A DNA stretch of 64,000 nt, taken from assembly GCA_963792815.1 (NCBI GenBank), contig CAWBXR010000003.1, positions 124,001 to 188,000 of the forward strand, in the 5' to 3' direction. Below, piece after piece: positions 31,469 to 42,206 of this stretch; the first letter of the stretch is position 1; every line of letters starts with the position of its first letter. This stretch comes from JARRPM01 sp963792815 (GTDB lineage Bacteria; Pseudomonadota; Gammaproteobacteria; Pseudomonadales; Halieaceae). Under the pieces are notes generated by a model that had not been told where the DNA came from, ran no database searches, and saw only the letters and a program-made list of their open reading frames with translations. The position numbers and the translations under genes were made by a program.

Positions 31469-32997
31469 CAGTATTTGCCAGAACGGCAGCTTTCGGGATA
31501 GGCATGTGCCTGCTCGGCGCGGCGCTGAGTTACCTGTATTACAGCGACGGGGCCGGGGACGATCCGCAGGCGTCGCCCGTCGTTGCCGGCGGGAGATATA
31601 ACGGCCCACCCTGCCTGGATAAAAAGCAGGGGACCGGCCAACCGGAACCCTATTGCGGCGACCTGCCTTCGCTGGCGGCGGTGAATGTGCGCGAAGCTAA
31701 ACTTGAGAAAGTGGCGGACGGGTTCGGCTTTCCCTGGGCCTTTGAATTCATCAACGACAGGGAGCTGCTGCTGACCGAATTTTCCGGCGAGCTCAAGCGG
31801 GTAAACATCGAAACGGGCAAGTCGGTGGATATCGCCGGACTGCCGGAGATCGCGACTGGCCCGGCGCAGGCCGGGCTGCTGGATGTGGTTCTTCATCCGC
31901 AATTCAACCAGAACGGCCTTATCTATTTCAGCCATGCAATCGGCGACAGTGACAGCGGCTACGCCCTGGCGGTGACCAGGGCCGAGCTTCGCGACAATGA
32001 GTTGGCGCAGGTCAAACGTATTTTTGTCGCCCTGCCCTACGGCACTTCCGGTTCGAACTTTGGCGGGGCGCTGATGTTCGACGAGAAGGGTTACCTGTTC
32101 ATTACCACCGGCGACCGCTCCATCAGGAGTAACTCCCAGCACCCCGGCCTGCTGACTGGCAAGGTGATACGCCTGAATGCCGACGGTTCGGTGCCTGCCG
32201 ATAACCCGTTTGTAGGAAATAATGATGCCATCGATCCAGCCATCTATGCCCTGGGAGTCAGGAACCCCCAGGGCCTGGTACTGGATAGCTCCAACGGCAA
32301 CATCTACGAAACCGAGCACGGCCCGATGGGCGGCGACGAGGTCAACATCATCGAGGCGGGGAAAAACTATGGCTGGCCCATCATTACCTATGGCGCCAAT
32401 TACACCTACAAATCCATCGGCGAGGGCACGAAAAAGGAGGGCTTCGAGCAGCCACTCTACTATTACCTGCCTTCCATTGCCGTCTCTCCTATCGCGATTT
32501 ACCGTGGCGACATGTTCCCTGAGTGGGACGGCGATTTACTCGTGGGCGCCCTGAAGGGTGCCGCCATCAGCAAGCTGGACCTGGTAGATGGCCGCATCGA
32601 GTCCGAATACAAAATTCTCAATGAACTTAACGCGAGAATCCGGGATATCAAGGTGGCATCCGACTCATCCATCTGGATTTTGCTGGAGAGCGGTTCAATT
32701 TATCGCCTGTCACGAGAATCCAGCCCGATAGAGGCGGCACGGGAAATCGGCAAGCGCGACGGCGAGTACATTTACCTCACCGTTTGCAGCAGTTGCCACA
32801 GCCAGAACACACCCGGTGCGCCCCAGATATCGAACAGTTCAGACTGGACCGACCGCCTGAAGAAAGACCGCAAGGAGCTTTACAGGAACTCGATCAACGG
32901 CTTCAATTCCATGCCCGAAAAAGGCTTGTGCGAGGACTGTACCAACAAGGAAGTCACCAGGGCTGTGAACTTTATCATCAGCCAGGTGAAGACTTAG
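31465..32997 (+). CDS. PQQ-dependent sugar dehydrogenase-like protein with cytochrome c tail
   Basis: 510 residues from the ATG at 31465 (GGGAGAAAC upstream). An N-terminal membrane or signal segment (~5-25) exports it. Residues ~70-420 form a six-bladed propeller of the soluble glucose/sorbosone dehydrogenase family (GFPWAFEFINDRELLLTE, LLDVVLHPQF, ALGVRNPQGL, ETEHGPMGGDEVN). The C-terminal ~75 residues are a cytochrome c domain: heme site CSSCH, probable Met ligand in FNSMPEKG, and a CEDC pair as in cytochrome c5. It would oxidise a sugar or alcohol in the periplasm and pass electrons to its own heme. The substrate is unknown. Its start overlaps the ModF-like stop. Confidence 0.88.
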   Translation: MTVFARTAAFGIGMCLLGAALSYLYYSDGAGDDPQASPVVAGGRYNGPPCLDKKQGTGQPEPYCGDLPSLAAVNVREAKLEKVADGFGFPWAFEFINDRELLLTEFSGELKRVNIETGKSVDIAGLPEIATGPAQAGLLDVVLHPQFNQNGLIYFSHAIGDSDSGYALAVTRAELRDNELAQVKRIFVALPYGTSGSNFGGALMFDEKGYLFITTGDRSIRSNSQHPGLLTGKVIRLNADGSVPADNPFVGNNDAIDPAIYALGVRNPQGLVLDSSNGNIYETEHGPMGGDEVNIIEAGKNYGWPIITYGANYTYKSIGEGTKKEGFEQPLYYYLPSIAVSPIAIYRGDMFPEWDGDLLVGALKGAAISKLDLVDGRIESEYKILNELNARIRDIKVASDSSIWILLESGSIYRLSRESSPIEAAREIGKRDGEYIYLTVCSSCHSQNTPGAPQISNSSDWTDRLKKDRKELYRNSINGFNSMPEKGLCEDCTNKEVTRAVNFIISQVKT

Positions 32998-33005
32998 CCA
33001 CAGCA

Positions 33006-36000
33006 TCAGGTCGCGGTTGTCGGGCGATCCTCCGGCTGGCGGATTTTGAAGAACACCGCATAGAGTGTCGGCACGACGATCAGCGTCAGTACAGACGCAA
33101 AACCCAGGCCCGCCATGATGGTCACCGACATGTTCACGAAGAACACATCGGACAACAGGGGAATCAAACCCAGAATCGTGGTCGCGGCCGCCAGCACCAC
33201 TGGCCGCATACGGCTGACGCAGGAGTCGAGCAAGGCCTCGTAGCGGTCCTTGCCGGTATCGATCTGCTGGTCTATTTCCTCGATCAGTACGATCGCGTTC
33301 TTGATCAACAGGCCGATCAGCGACAACGCTCCCAGCAATGACATGAAGTCGAAGGCGCCACCGGTGGACAGCAGGCCCACAGTAATGCCGACGATGGCCA
33401 GCGGCACCGTCAGCCAGATAATGGCTGGCTGGCGTAGCTTGCCGAACAGGAAAATACTGGTGAGGATCATCAGCAGGAAACCCACCGGCAGGGATGCGCC
33501 CAGGCCCGCCTGGGCATTCTGCGCATCCTCGTACTCACCGCCCCACTCCAGCTTGTAGCCCGGCGGCAGCTCGATGGCCTCTATCTGGGGCCACAGGGTC
33601 TGCAGCAGCGGCCCCGCCATGCCATCCACCGGATTGCAGGAGGCGATAATGGTCTGGATGCGATTGCGCCCGCGGATCACAGAATTCTCCCAGCGGGTTT
33701 CGTAATCCGACACCACCTGCGACACCGGCACCGTGCGCCGCAGCACCGGGCTCCAGACCTGGATGTCGCGCACCTCGTCGATGCTGCTGCGCTCTTCCTC
33801 CGGCGCCCGCAAGCGGATGGGCAGCAGGCGGTTGCCGTCGCGATAGCGCCCGACATCGTAGCCGTCGAAGGCTATCTTGAGGGCGTCACCGAGTTCCTGC
33901 CGGTCGACCCCAAGCTGGCGGGCAACCTGCTCGTTGAACACCGGCGTGGAGACTTTCACCGGCGAGCGCCAGTCGTTGCGCACATCGGTGGAATTGGGGT
34001 CAGCCCGCATGATGGCCTCGGCCTGCTCCGCCAACTGGCGCAGCACTTCCTCGTCCGGCCCGGAAAAGCGCGCCTCGATCTTGGCATCGCGGCCGGGGCC
34101 GATACGCATCGGCTTGATGATGGGATCGGTCCAGGGCAGTTCCTCGCTTCATATACTCCCGGATCGCGGCCATCACTGCCGGTATCTGTTCGCGATTCTC
34201 GGTGCGGACAATGATCTGGGCGTAGACCCGGGTCGGCTCCTTGGAGTCGTACACCAGGGTAAAGCGCTGGTGCGGGCCGCCGATGACCGAAGAGGTCTGT
34301 ACCACCCCCGGTTGCTGGCGAATAAACTCACTGACCCGCAGGGTGTCATCGCGGGTGGTGCGAATGTCGGTGCCCTCCGGCTCCCATACGTCGACGAAGA
34401 AAATCGGCGTACTGGAGTCCGGGAAAAAGCCGCTCTTGATGTGACCAAAACCGATAACCGCCAGCACAAACATACCCACTACCGCGACCAGCGTCATCCA
34501 GCGATGGTTGATCGCCGTCGCCACGATGCCGCGGTATGCCTGGAATAACCTGCCGGCGTAAGGGTCCCGGTCCTGGTCGGCACCGGCGGTGCCGGGTTTC
34601 AGCAGCAGCGCGCACAACAGGGGCGTGGTGCTGATAGCGGTTACCCAGCTCAGGGACAGGGAGATCAGGATCACGTAGAACAGGGAACTGGCGAACTCGC
34701 CGGTATTATCGGGGGACAGGCCAATCGCCGAGAATGCGAGGATACCGATAACGGTGCCACCCAGCAGGGCCCAGATGGTCTTGCCAACAGACTCCCGGGC
34801 CGCCTGCATGGCCTTCATGCCCGACCTCCATGCGCACCTGCATGCCCTCGGCCACCACGATGGCGTTGTCCACCAGCATACCCAGGGCGATGACCAGCGC
34901 GCCGAGGGAGATCCGCTGCAACTCGATGCCGAAGATATTCATCAGGAACAGGGTGCCGGCCACGGTGATCAGCAGCACGGCGCCAATCACGATGCCGGTG
35001 CGCAGCCCCATGAACAGCCAGCAGCACAACCAGTCACGATTGCCACCGCCTGGCCGACGCTGACGATGAAGCCACCCACCGATGTTTCCACCTCGAGCGG
35101 GCTGGTTATAGACCGTCTCCAGGCCCATACCGATGGGAATCACCGGCAGCAGCGATTCGAGCATTCGTGTCGACGCGCCTGCCGACCTCCACCACGTTCT
35201 GCCCGGCGGCCATGGAAATGCCGATGCTCAGTCCGGGCTTGCCGTTGACGTAATATATTTTGCCCGGCACCTCTTCATAGGCCCTGGTGATGGTGGCAAA
35301 GTCCTTGAGGCGAATCAGTTTGCGGTCGCTTGAGCTGATCAGCAGATCGCCTATTTCCTGCGCCGACTGGAAATCGCCGGTGGGGTTGAAGCGTATATAG
35401 TCATCGCCAACCTGCACATTGCCGGCATCCACCACCACATTCTGTGAGCCGAGAACGGAGCCTGCCTGGCTCAGGTCGAGACCCATTTCCGCCACCGTGC
35501 TGCGGGAAATGTCCAGGTAGACCACCTCGCGCTGTTCACCGTCGATCACCACCTTGCGCACGCCGTTAACCAGCACCAGCTGTTTCTTGATGGCGTCCGC
35601 GGTGTCGTAAAGATCGCGCCAGCTGTAGCCGTCGCCGGTCAACATCAGGTAGATGCCGTACACGTCGCCAAAATCATCCAGCACGATGGGCGCCTGGGCG
35701 CCCGGGGGTAGCGATGGTTTGACGTCGGCAATCTTGCGTCGCAATTCGTCGAAGATGTTGGGCAGGTCGTCGGACTTATACTCATCCTTGAAATCGATGA
35801 GGATATCGGAGAGGCCGGGACGCGACACCGACATCTTGATGCGTTTGACCTGGGGCATTTTCTGGATCGCGTCTTCCAGGTGGTAGGTCAGCTCCTCCTG
35901 TACTTCCCGGGCGGTCGCTCCGGGATAGAGGGTGAGGATCTTGGCGGACTTGATGGTAAAAGCCGGGTCTTCCAGCTTTCCCATACGCTCGAAGGCAATC

Positions 36001-36077
36001 AGGCCACCCCCGATCATGATCACCACCAGCAACCAGGAAATGACACGGTTTTTTACCGAATATTCACCAATATTCAT
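33006..36077 (-). pseudogene. RND-family efflux pump permease, about six frameshifts
   Basis: Full-length RND permease (~1,020 residues) when frames are joined. The N-terminus at 36077 is MNIGEYSVKNRVISWLLVVI. Frame changes lie near 35165, 35097, 35030, 35018, 34820 and 34147. Removing one base at each restores RND sequence, for example VDNAIVVAEGMQVRMEVGMK and EYMKREELPWTDPIIKPMR. The C-terminal third has LSLIGLLIKNAIVLIEEID. The six insertions bring start and end back into the same frame. Such pumps expel drugs or metabolites using the proton gradient. The adaptor gene lies 31 bases upstream. Either a pseudogene or, more likely, local base-calling errors. Confidence 0.87.
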
Positions 36078-36108
36078 TGCTACAGCACCCCGGTGTTATT
36101 CATATGGC

Positions 36109-37245
36109 TCAGGTCGGATCGCCCGCGCGCGGCAAAGCCTGCTCGGTTTCAGCCATACGCGTCACCCGCATCCCCTCCGCGAGATAGGGCGCGCCCACGG
36201 CGACTATTTCCTCGCCGCCGGCCAGCCCTGCGGTAATCTCGATCATGCTGCCGGACATCCGGCCGATAGACACTTCGCGCGAGGATACGGTCATGCTTGC
36301 CGGGTCGAGCAACCATACCCGGGGCTCGAGGCCGGTGTCCGCCTGCACTGACCGGACCGGTACCCACTTCACGCTCTCCTGGCTGACCAGCTCGCTCAGG
36401 TCCAGCAAAACCGTGGCGGTCATACCGGGCAATACGGTGAAGGTGGTCGGTGCCGCCATGGTGAAGGTGGCCCTGAAGGTCTGGGTCTGGGGATCCGCCT
36501 TGGTAGCGAGCTCCTTGGGTGCGAGCTCAAAGGTCTGGTCGCCGCGGCCCTCGAACTGGGCGGTGGCCCGCACCGCCGGTTTCGTGTGCCCCTGGCCACC
36601 CACGCCGCTCCTGCTCACGCCACCGCGGACGCTGCGTACCACCGACTCCGGCAAGTTAATGACGATATCCAACTGGTCAATATTCTGCAGCCACATCACG
36701 GTCTGCTTGGCCAGCACCTCCTCGAAGTTCTCCACATCGCGCTGGGCTATGCGGCCGCGAAAGGGTGCGGCCATCACCGTATACTCCAGATCCTTGGTGG
36801 CCTGGGAAAGTGCTGCCGTCGCGGTGCGGTACTCGGCTTCCATGCGATCGAAATCGAGGCGCGAGATATTGCCGTCGGCCACCAGCTCCTTCGCCCGCTT
36901 GAAATTGCGGGAGGTATTGTCGAACCTGGCCTGGCGATCTTCCAATACCAGCTTGTAATCCGCGGGATCGAGGCGGGCCAGTACCTGGCCTTCCTGGACC
37001 AGGTCGCCTTCCTTTACCAGCACTTCCTGCAGTTTGCCGGAGACCCTGAACGCCAGTTCCGCCCGCTGAGAGGCATCAACCTTGCCGGGAAAACTGCGAA
37101 CCGCGTCCACTTCCCCGCCCTCGACCACGAACACCTTGACCGGGCGACTCGCCGGCTCCGACGCGGCCTGCTTGTCACCGCCGCATGCGACAAGCGCCGC
37201 AAGCGCGACGCCGGTCATGATCAGTCTTGGCAACAGTCCCGCCAT
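36109..37245 (-). CDS. RND efflux periplasmic adaptor lipoprotein (HlyD/MFP family)
   Basis: 378 residues from the ATG at 37245, preceded by GAGGAG. A lipoprotein signal ends in LAALVAC, so it should be anchored by a lipid. Then the adaptor order: barrel-sandwich half motif (RVSGKLQEVLVKEGDLVQEG), helical hairpin ~105-165, second half (APFRGRIAQRDVENFEEVLA), beta-barrel and membrane-proximal domain. It links the inner-membrane RND permease, encoded 31 bases downstream, to an outer-membrane channel. No TolC-like gene is in the window. Confidence 0.93.
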   Translation of the reverse strand: MAGLLPRLIMTGVALAALVACGGDKQAASEPASRPVKVFVVEGGEVDAVRSFPGKVDASQRAELAFRVSGKLQEVLVKEGDLVQEGQVLARLDPADYKLVLEDRQARFDNTSRNFKRAKELVADGNISRLDFDRMEAEYRTATAALSQATKDLEYTVMAAPFRGRIAQRDVENFEEVLAKQTVMWLQNIDQLDIVINLPESVVRSVRGGVSRSGVGGQGHTKPAVRATAQFEGRGDQTFELAPKELATKADPQTQTFRATFTMAAPTTFTVLPGMTATVLLDLSELVSQESVKWVPVRSVQADTGLEPRVWLLDPASMTVSSREVSIGRMSGSMIEITAGLAGGEEIVAVGAPYLAEGMRVTRMAETEQALPRAGDPT

Positions 37246-37301
37246 CTGCCCTTTCTCCTCAAATATCGAATCGCACAAATACTAACAGTTTCCGCCATGT
37301 T

Positions 37302-37739
37302 TTACCGGCTAAAAGCCCGCAGTGCATCGCACTGGGCCTTGCTGCTACAGAACAGCATACCCCGCTCCGCCGTGGCCCTGGCCTGGGCCATATCGCCCCG
37401 GGCCCGGTGAGTCCGCGCCAGTTGCAGGTATATTTCACCGCTCTCGGGATCTATCCGCTGGGCGCGTTCCAGCAAAGCAAGGGCCTGCTCATAATCGCCG
37501 CGGGCAGTCGCCTGCTCAGCCTTCTGCACCAGCGGCAACCAGGCATTGGAGACCGACGGCTGGGGCGGCCGCGCGGGCGCGGGCGGTGGAGTGACAGGTG
37601 CCGGCGGGGAGGTTGTCGGCGGCGGCGTGACCACTGGCGCCGGTGGAGTGTCGCGGGTGCCCACGCTGGAGCAGCCGGCCATAAGCAGGACCAGCCCCGC
37701 TGCAGCCACCCTGGCTAACACGCGTTCATGCATCATCAT
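37302..37739 (-). CDS. TPR lipoprotein next to PBP1b (LpoP-like)
   Basis: 145 residues. Signal and lipobox ending in VLLMAGC, then a ~40-residue Pro-rich linker (TPPPTTSPPAPVTPPPAPAR), then a TPR-type helical domain (~65-130: GDYEQALALLERAQRIDPES). Its start overlaps the end of the PBP1b gene by 14 bases. Position and build resemble LpoP, the outer-membrane lipoprotein that activates PBP1b in Pseudomonas, so the same role is likely here. This is by analogy of context and domain type. Confidence 0.75.
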   Translation of the reverse strand: MMMHERVLARVAAAGLVLLMAGCSSVGTRDTPPAPVVTPPPTTSPPAPVTPPPAPARPPQPSVSNAWLPLVQKAEQATARGDYEQALALLERAQRIDPESGEIYLQLARTHRARGDMAQARATAERGMLFCSSKAQCDALRAFSR

Positions 37740-39994
37740 TTATCAACTCCCGAACAAGGACTGGAACCAGTCTTTCGCACCGCCTTCCCGCGGGGGCGCA
37801 GTTGGTGCTCTGGCGCGGCTGCGAACCGTCGATGAACGGCACCAGCCTGGCCCGTTCACAACCCTTGCCTGTCAGGTAACCGTTGCGATCATCAATCCAG
37901 AAAGTCTGCATGCCATCCGGCATGCGATAACCCAGCGGCCGCTCACTGGCGGCGGCCATAAAATGCGCCCAGACCCTGAGGGCGCCACTGCCGCCGGTAA
38001 GCCCGGTGCTGCCGTTATCGTCCCGGCCTATCCAGGTTACCGCCAGCAGGTCGCCGGAGAAGCCGGCAAACCAGGAGTCGCGACCGTCGTTGGTGGTACC
38101 GGTCTTGCCGGCAACATCGAAGTTGGCGGGCAGGTATCGGTACGCGCCCTGGCCGGTGCCCTCGCGCACCACCGCGCGCAGGGCATAGGTCAGCAGGTTC
38201 GTGGCCTGCAAACTGACCGTGCGCTCATATTCCAGCGGGTAGCGCTTGAGGGGGTTACCGTGGGCATCGACGACCTCCCGGATACTGCGCAACGGCATGC
38301 GGAAACCGCCCGCCGCAATGGTCTGGTACATGGCCGCCATATCCATCGGCGAGTACTCACCAGCCCCAAGCGTGAGCGCCGGCACATCGGGAATGGTGCC
38401 CTCGATACCCAGGCGCCGCAGCATGTCGACCACCAGCCCCAGCCCCATATCCATGCCCAGGCGCGCGGTGGCCAGGTTGTAGGAATTGGCCAGGGCCTGG
38501 TACAACAACACGTTGCCGTGTTCCTTGCGGTCAAAATTACGGGGCTCCCAAACCCTTCCCCCGGGTCCGGCCACTTTCACGGCGCTGTCAGAAATGACGC
38601 TGGCCAGGGAATAGCGCCGCGGTTGCTCCAGCGCCGCCAGGTAGACCGCCGGCTTCAACAGCGAGCCCGCCGGCCGGCGCGCATCCAGCGCCCGGTTGAA
38701 ACCGGCATAACGGATATCGCGCCCCCCCACCAGCGCCGCCACCTCGCCGGAGTCAAAACGGGTTACCACCGAGGCACTCTCCAGCTCGCCGCCCTTGTTG
38801 AGCTGGTCCAGCACGCTGGTGGTGCTGGTCTCGATCCGACGCTGCAACAGGGGATCGAAGGGAGTGAAGATACTCAACCCCAGGGTGGTCAGGTCTTCGT
38901 CCCGGTACTCCTGGCGCAGCTGCCGCCGCACCAGGTCGAGGTAGGCCGGGAAGGAATTGCGGATACGCGCCTTGCTGTTCAGGTCCAGGGGCCTGGCCTT
39001 GGCGGCCTTCGCCTGTTCCTCCGAAATGACCCCCTGCTGGGCCATCTCCGCCAGCACCACGTTGCGCCGGTCCAGCGCCCGCTTGCGGGTTGCGCGATGG
39101 ATTGTACAGTGACGGCCCCTTGATCATGCCTATCAACAGGGCCTGCTGGTGCACGCCCAGCTGGTTCAGCGGCGCATCGAAGTAGTGCCGTGACGCCAGG
39201 GCGAAACCGTGAATCGACCTGGGCCCCTCCTGGCCGAGGTAGACCTCGTTGATGTAGCTCTCCAGGATCTGGTCCTTGTCGTAGTGCAGGTCCAGCAGCA
39301 GGGCCATCATGACCTCGGTAAGCTTGCGCACGATGGTGCGCTCCGGTGTCAGGTAGTAGTTTTTCACCAGCTGCTGGGTGATGGTGCTGCCGCCTGCCAC
39401 CACCTGGCCCGAACGCATATTCCTCCAGGCCGCCCGGGCTATGCCCACAAAGGAAATTCCCGAGTGCTCGTAGAAACGGTGATCCTCCACCGCCAGCAGG
39501 CCGTCCCGCAGGGTTGGAGGTACATCACCCAGCCTGACCAGCACCCGGTCCTCGCCGTGGAGGGGGTAGATACCGCCAATCTGGACCGGGTCGAGACGCA
39601 TCAGGTCGATGTCCCTGCCCCCAACCGTAAGCTCCTGCACCCGCTGTCCCCCGAGCTCCACCAGCAGCAGCCGGGCGGGCTCCTTTTCGCCGGGGAACTC
39701 GAAGCCCCGGGTATAGACCTCGAATCGGCCACGATTGCGCGCCACCTGGCCTGGGCCGGTTGCCCTGGTCACCTTGCGATAGCCCAGCACCTCCAGCTCA
39801 TAGGCCAGCTCGTCCGGCTCCAGCCTGGCTCCCACAAAGAGCTCCAGCGGCCTGGCGTACACCTTGGCGGGCAGCTCCCACATCTTGTCGACAAAGGTGG
39901 AGGTGATTTTTGCGTCCAGGTAGACGAGCAGCAGCCCGCCGGCCACAAGGGCGGCGAGAAACAGTTTGAGGAAGAAATGACGGGTGCGAATCAT
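37726..39994 (-). pseudogene. mrcB: Penicillin-binding protein 1b (bifunctional), one frameshift near 39082
   Basis: About 755 residues when joined. The N-terminal part has one membrane helix (~8-26), a UvrB-like UB2H region, and the GT51 glycosyltransferase with AVEDHRFYEHSG and GGSTITQQLVKN. The second part is the transpeptidase: SxxK motif in GSLLKPAVYL, SYN in NSYNLAT, and KTGTTND. One extra base near 39082 breaks the frame after SLYNPSRNPQ; removing it gives PQRALDRRNVVLAEMAQQG. It polymerises and cross-links peptidoglycan. The coding capacity otherwise looks intact, so a sequencing error is likely. Coupled to the TPR lipoprotein gene. Confidence 0.9.
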
Positions 39995-40060
39995 GGGGTG
40001 CGAGTTTACACCAGCAAGCGCCGGGAAAAGGCCCCCTTCAATTCATTATCAGCGCGCCGA

Positions 40061-41101
40061 TCAGTCCCACATCTGGACTGTGGTATTTTCCGCCGCCCAG
40101 TGACCCCGCGCGGTCTCCCAGATATTTTGCATTGCCCGGGGGCGAATACCGTTCCAGGACTCCGATTCAAGCCACAGGCGGCGCAGGTGCCTGCGCTCCC
40201 TGATCTCCTGTGCATCCTCGAACTGGCTGCGCCCGTGCAAATGGAAATGATTGTTCAGAAAGGTCATGTCCCCCGGCTTGAGGCGGTATTGAAACACCAG
40301 GTCCGGGTTTTCGGTAGCGGCCGAGAATGTTTCCAGCGCTTTTCGGTCGAAGTCTGTCAGGGCTGGGATTTCCGGGTGCTTGTCCCGGTGTCGCTGGGCG
40401 CTGTAGATGTATTGCACCAGGGAAAAGCAGGTAACCACGTCATTTTCCCCGCGCTCAAATAGCCTGGCACGGTGGTAAGGCTTGCCGCCTGCCGGCTCCT
40501 CGTCACGCCAGTCCATACACCACTCGGAATCAAGCAGGTGTTGCAATATCTCCGGCGCCGTTTGGGCCAGGTAGTTATAGACGGCCAGTCCGCTGACAAT
40601 CTGGCTGTCGCCACCGACCGGGGCCTGCTTCAGGCACAGCAGCCCGACCACATCCGCGCCATCGGTATGCATGTCCAGGGTTGCCGTGGTCTGGTAGCCC
40701 CGCGCGGAGGTATCGGCAATGCTCTTGCCCTCGTCAATCACGTCGCCCAGTAAATGGCCTCGCCTGTTCTGCTCCCAGGGCTTGCCGAAATGCTGGCCCA
40801 GGCCCCAGAAAATGATACTGGCCTCGTCCTTGCTGAAACGCTCGATGGGAAAACCCGTGATGTAGAGAACGCCCAGGCCGTGCTCCAGTTCGCGCTGATA
40901 GGGCGCCAGCGCTGTCATCAGTCCCGGCAGGGGAAAATCGTCCTTGCCAAATTGCGGGACGATTTTTCCGGTCGCCTGGATATGGCGCAGTCCCTGCTCC
41001 AGCTCCACCAGGTCATCGTCACTCAGGGTGTACTGCCAGCGATCGGCCGCTGCAGTTAAATCGGCAGGCAGCCAGGCTGCAGGGTGATTCAATAATTTCA
41101 T
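40061..41101 (-). CDS. TauD/TfdA-type Fe(II)/2-oxoglutarate dioxygenase
   Basis: 346 residues from the ATG at 41101, with AAAGGAG 7 bases upstream; a longer frame to 41158 lacks such a site. Iron ligands: His and Asp in DMHTDGAD and the distal His in NNHFHLHGRSQF. The 2-oxoglutarate-binding arginine is likely in RRHLRRLWLE. Such enzymes hydroxylate small organic acids or sulfonates while decarboxylating 2-oxoglutarate. It is the last gene of a three-gene minus-strand group with an epoxide-hydrolase-like enzyme and a second, clearly different dioxygenase. The substrate is unknown. Confidence 0.87.
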   Translation of the reverse strand: MKLLNHPAAWLPADLTAAADRWQYTLSDDDLVELEQGLRHIQATGKIVPQFGKDDFPLPGLMTALAPYQRELEHGLGVLYITGFPIERFSKDEASIIFWGLGQHFGKPWEQNRRGHLLGDVIDEGKSIADTSARGYQTTATLDMHTDGADVVGLLCLKQAPVGGDSQIVSGLAVYNYLAQTAPEILQHLLDSEWCMDWRDEEPAGGKPYHRARLFERGENDVVTCFSLVQYIYSAQRHRDKHPEIPALTDFDRKALETFSAATENPDLVFQYRLKPGDMTFLNNHFHLHGRSQFEDAQEIRERRHLRRLWLESESWNGIRPRAMQNIWETARGHWAAENTTVQMWD

Positions 41102-41172
41102 TGGAAAACTCCTTTCTGAAGTCAAATTCCATACATCAGCAGTCGGCAGTGTATTCAATGCAAGCTGTATTC

Positions 41173-42189
41173 TCAGGCGGTTTCACTTGCCGGGCTGGCT
41201 TCTGCGAGAAACTCCAGCAGCATCCGGCTCACCGCTTCCGGTTGTTCCTCCGCCGCGCTGTGGCCAACACCATCGAGCAGAACCTTGCTGCGCAGGTTTG
41301 GCATGTGCTCCTCCAGCTTTTCGTAATTGGGCATGAAGAGCTCAGCGGCAGGATCAGCGCTGCCACCGATAAATATCGCCGGCTGGCGCAGTTTGAGCCC
41401 GTCGAGGAAAGCAGTTTGCTGCCAGTTTCGGTCCCGGGCCCTATAGTGCATCAGCGGGGCCGCAAAGCCCCCGCGCTGGTATTCGCTGACGTAGTAATCG
41501 ATAGCGGTGCCGGGTAACCAGCCGGGCAGGGTGGGCGGGTCGAATACCGTGTCCAGGAAGGTCTCATTCCCGCCGACAAACAGGCGCCAGCGCTCCTCGC
41601 CAACCGCATCACCGGAAATCGAGTAGTAGATACTGCGCAGGGTCTTTCCCATGTCGGCATCCAGCTCCGCCTCGACAATCCCGCGTTGCTGGAAATAGTC
41701 CTGGTAGAAGCGCTTACCGGTCCGGCTCGCCAGCTGCTGCCATGTGTCGCTGGGACGCTGTGCCTCCCGGGGGGTAACCGGCGTATTGAGAATGCCCAGG
41801 GTGTGAAACAGGTCCGGCCTCATCTGCGCTGCCCCGTAGGCCACCCAGGCACCGAGGTCGTGGCCGATCACCGCCGCGGAGGATTCTCCGAGCGCCTGCA
41901 TCAGGGCTACCAGGTCCGCCACACAGTGCAGCATATCGCCGGCCTCCTCCACTGCCCGGCACTCGCTCTGGCCGAAACCGCGTATATCCGGCGCCACCAC
42001 CCGGTAACCCGCAGCCGCCAGCGCGCGAATCTGTCGACGCCACATGTACCACAGGTAGGGGAAGCCGTGGAGCAGGATAACCGTCGGCCCCTCACCTTCT
42101 TCGACGTAGTGAAGGCGAACGCCATTGGCCTCCAGGTACCGATGACTGAATCCGCCGGGGGCATCGACAGTGTGCACATTGTCAGGCAT
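41173..42189 (-). CDS. Alpha/beta hydrolase, epoxide hydrolase-like
   Basis: 338 residues. Oxyanion motif HGFP (VILLHGFPYLWYMW), nucleophile Asp in VIGHDLGAWVAYG, and catalytic His in GVGHSAAEEQPEAV. A tyrosine in LMHYRARDRNW could be one of the epoxide-polarising tyrosines. Asp as nucleophile points to epoxide hydrolases or haloalkane/fluoroacetate dehalogenases rather than serine esterases. No signal peptide, so cytoplasmic. It sits between two Fe(II)/2-oxoglutarate dioxygenase genes with short gaps, so all three probably act on one substrate route. Confidence 0.87.
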   Translation of the reverse strand: MPDNVHTVDAPGGFSHRYLEANGVRLHYVEEGEGPTVILLHGFPYLWYMWRRQIRALAAAGYRVVAPDIRGFGQSECRAVEEAGDMLHCVADLVALMQALGESSAAVIGHDLGAWVAYGAAQMRPDLFHTLGILNTPVTPREAQRPSDTWQQLASRTGKRFYQDYFQQRGIVEAELDADMGKTLRSIYYSISGDAVGEERWRLFVGGNETFLDTVFDPPTLPGWLPGTAIDYYVSEYQRGGFAAPLMHYRARDRNWQQTAFLDGLKLRQPAIFIGGSADPAAELFMPNYEKLEEHMPNLRSKVLLDGVGHSAAEEQPEAVSRMLLEFLAEASPASETA

Positions 42190-42206
42190 GAAAACTCCTC
42201 CCCTGC

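Noticed and set aside
39209..40462. 417-residue plus-strand frame opposite PBP1b and the dioxygenase gene
   Set aside because: It spans two genes of the opposite strand and an intergenic gap and has no recognisable motif.
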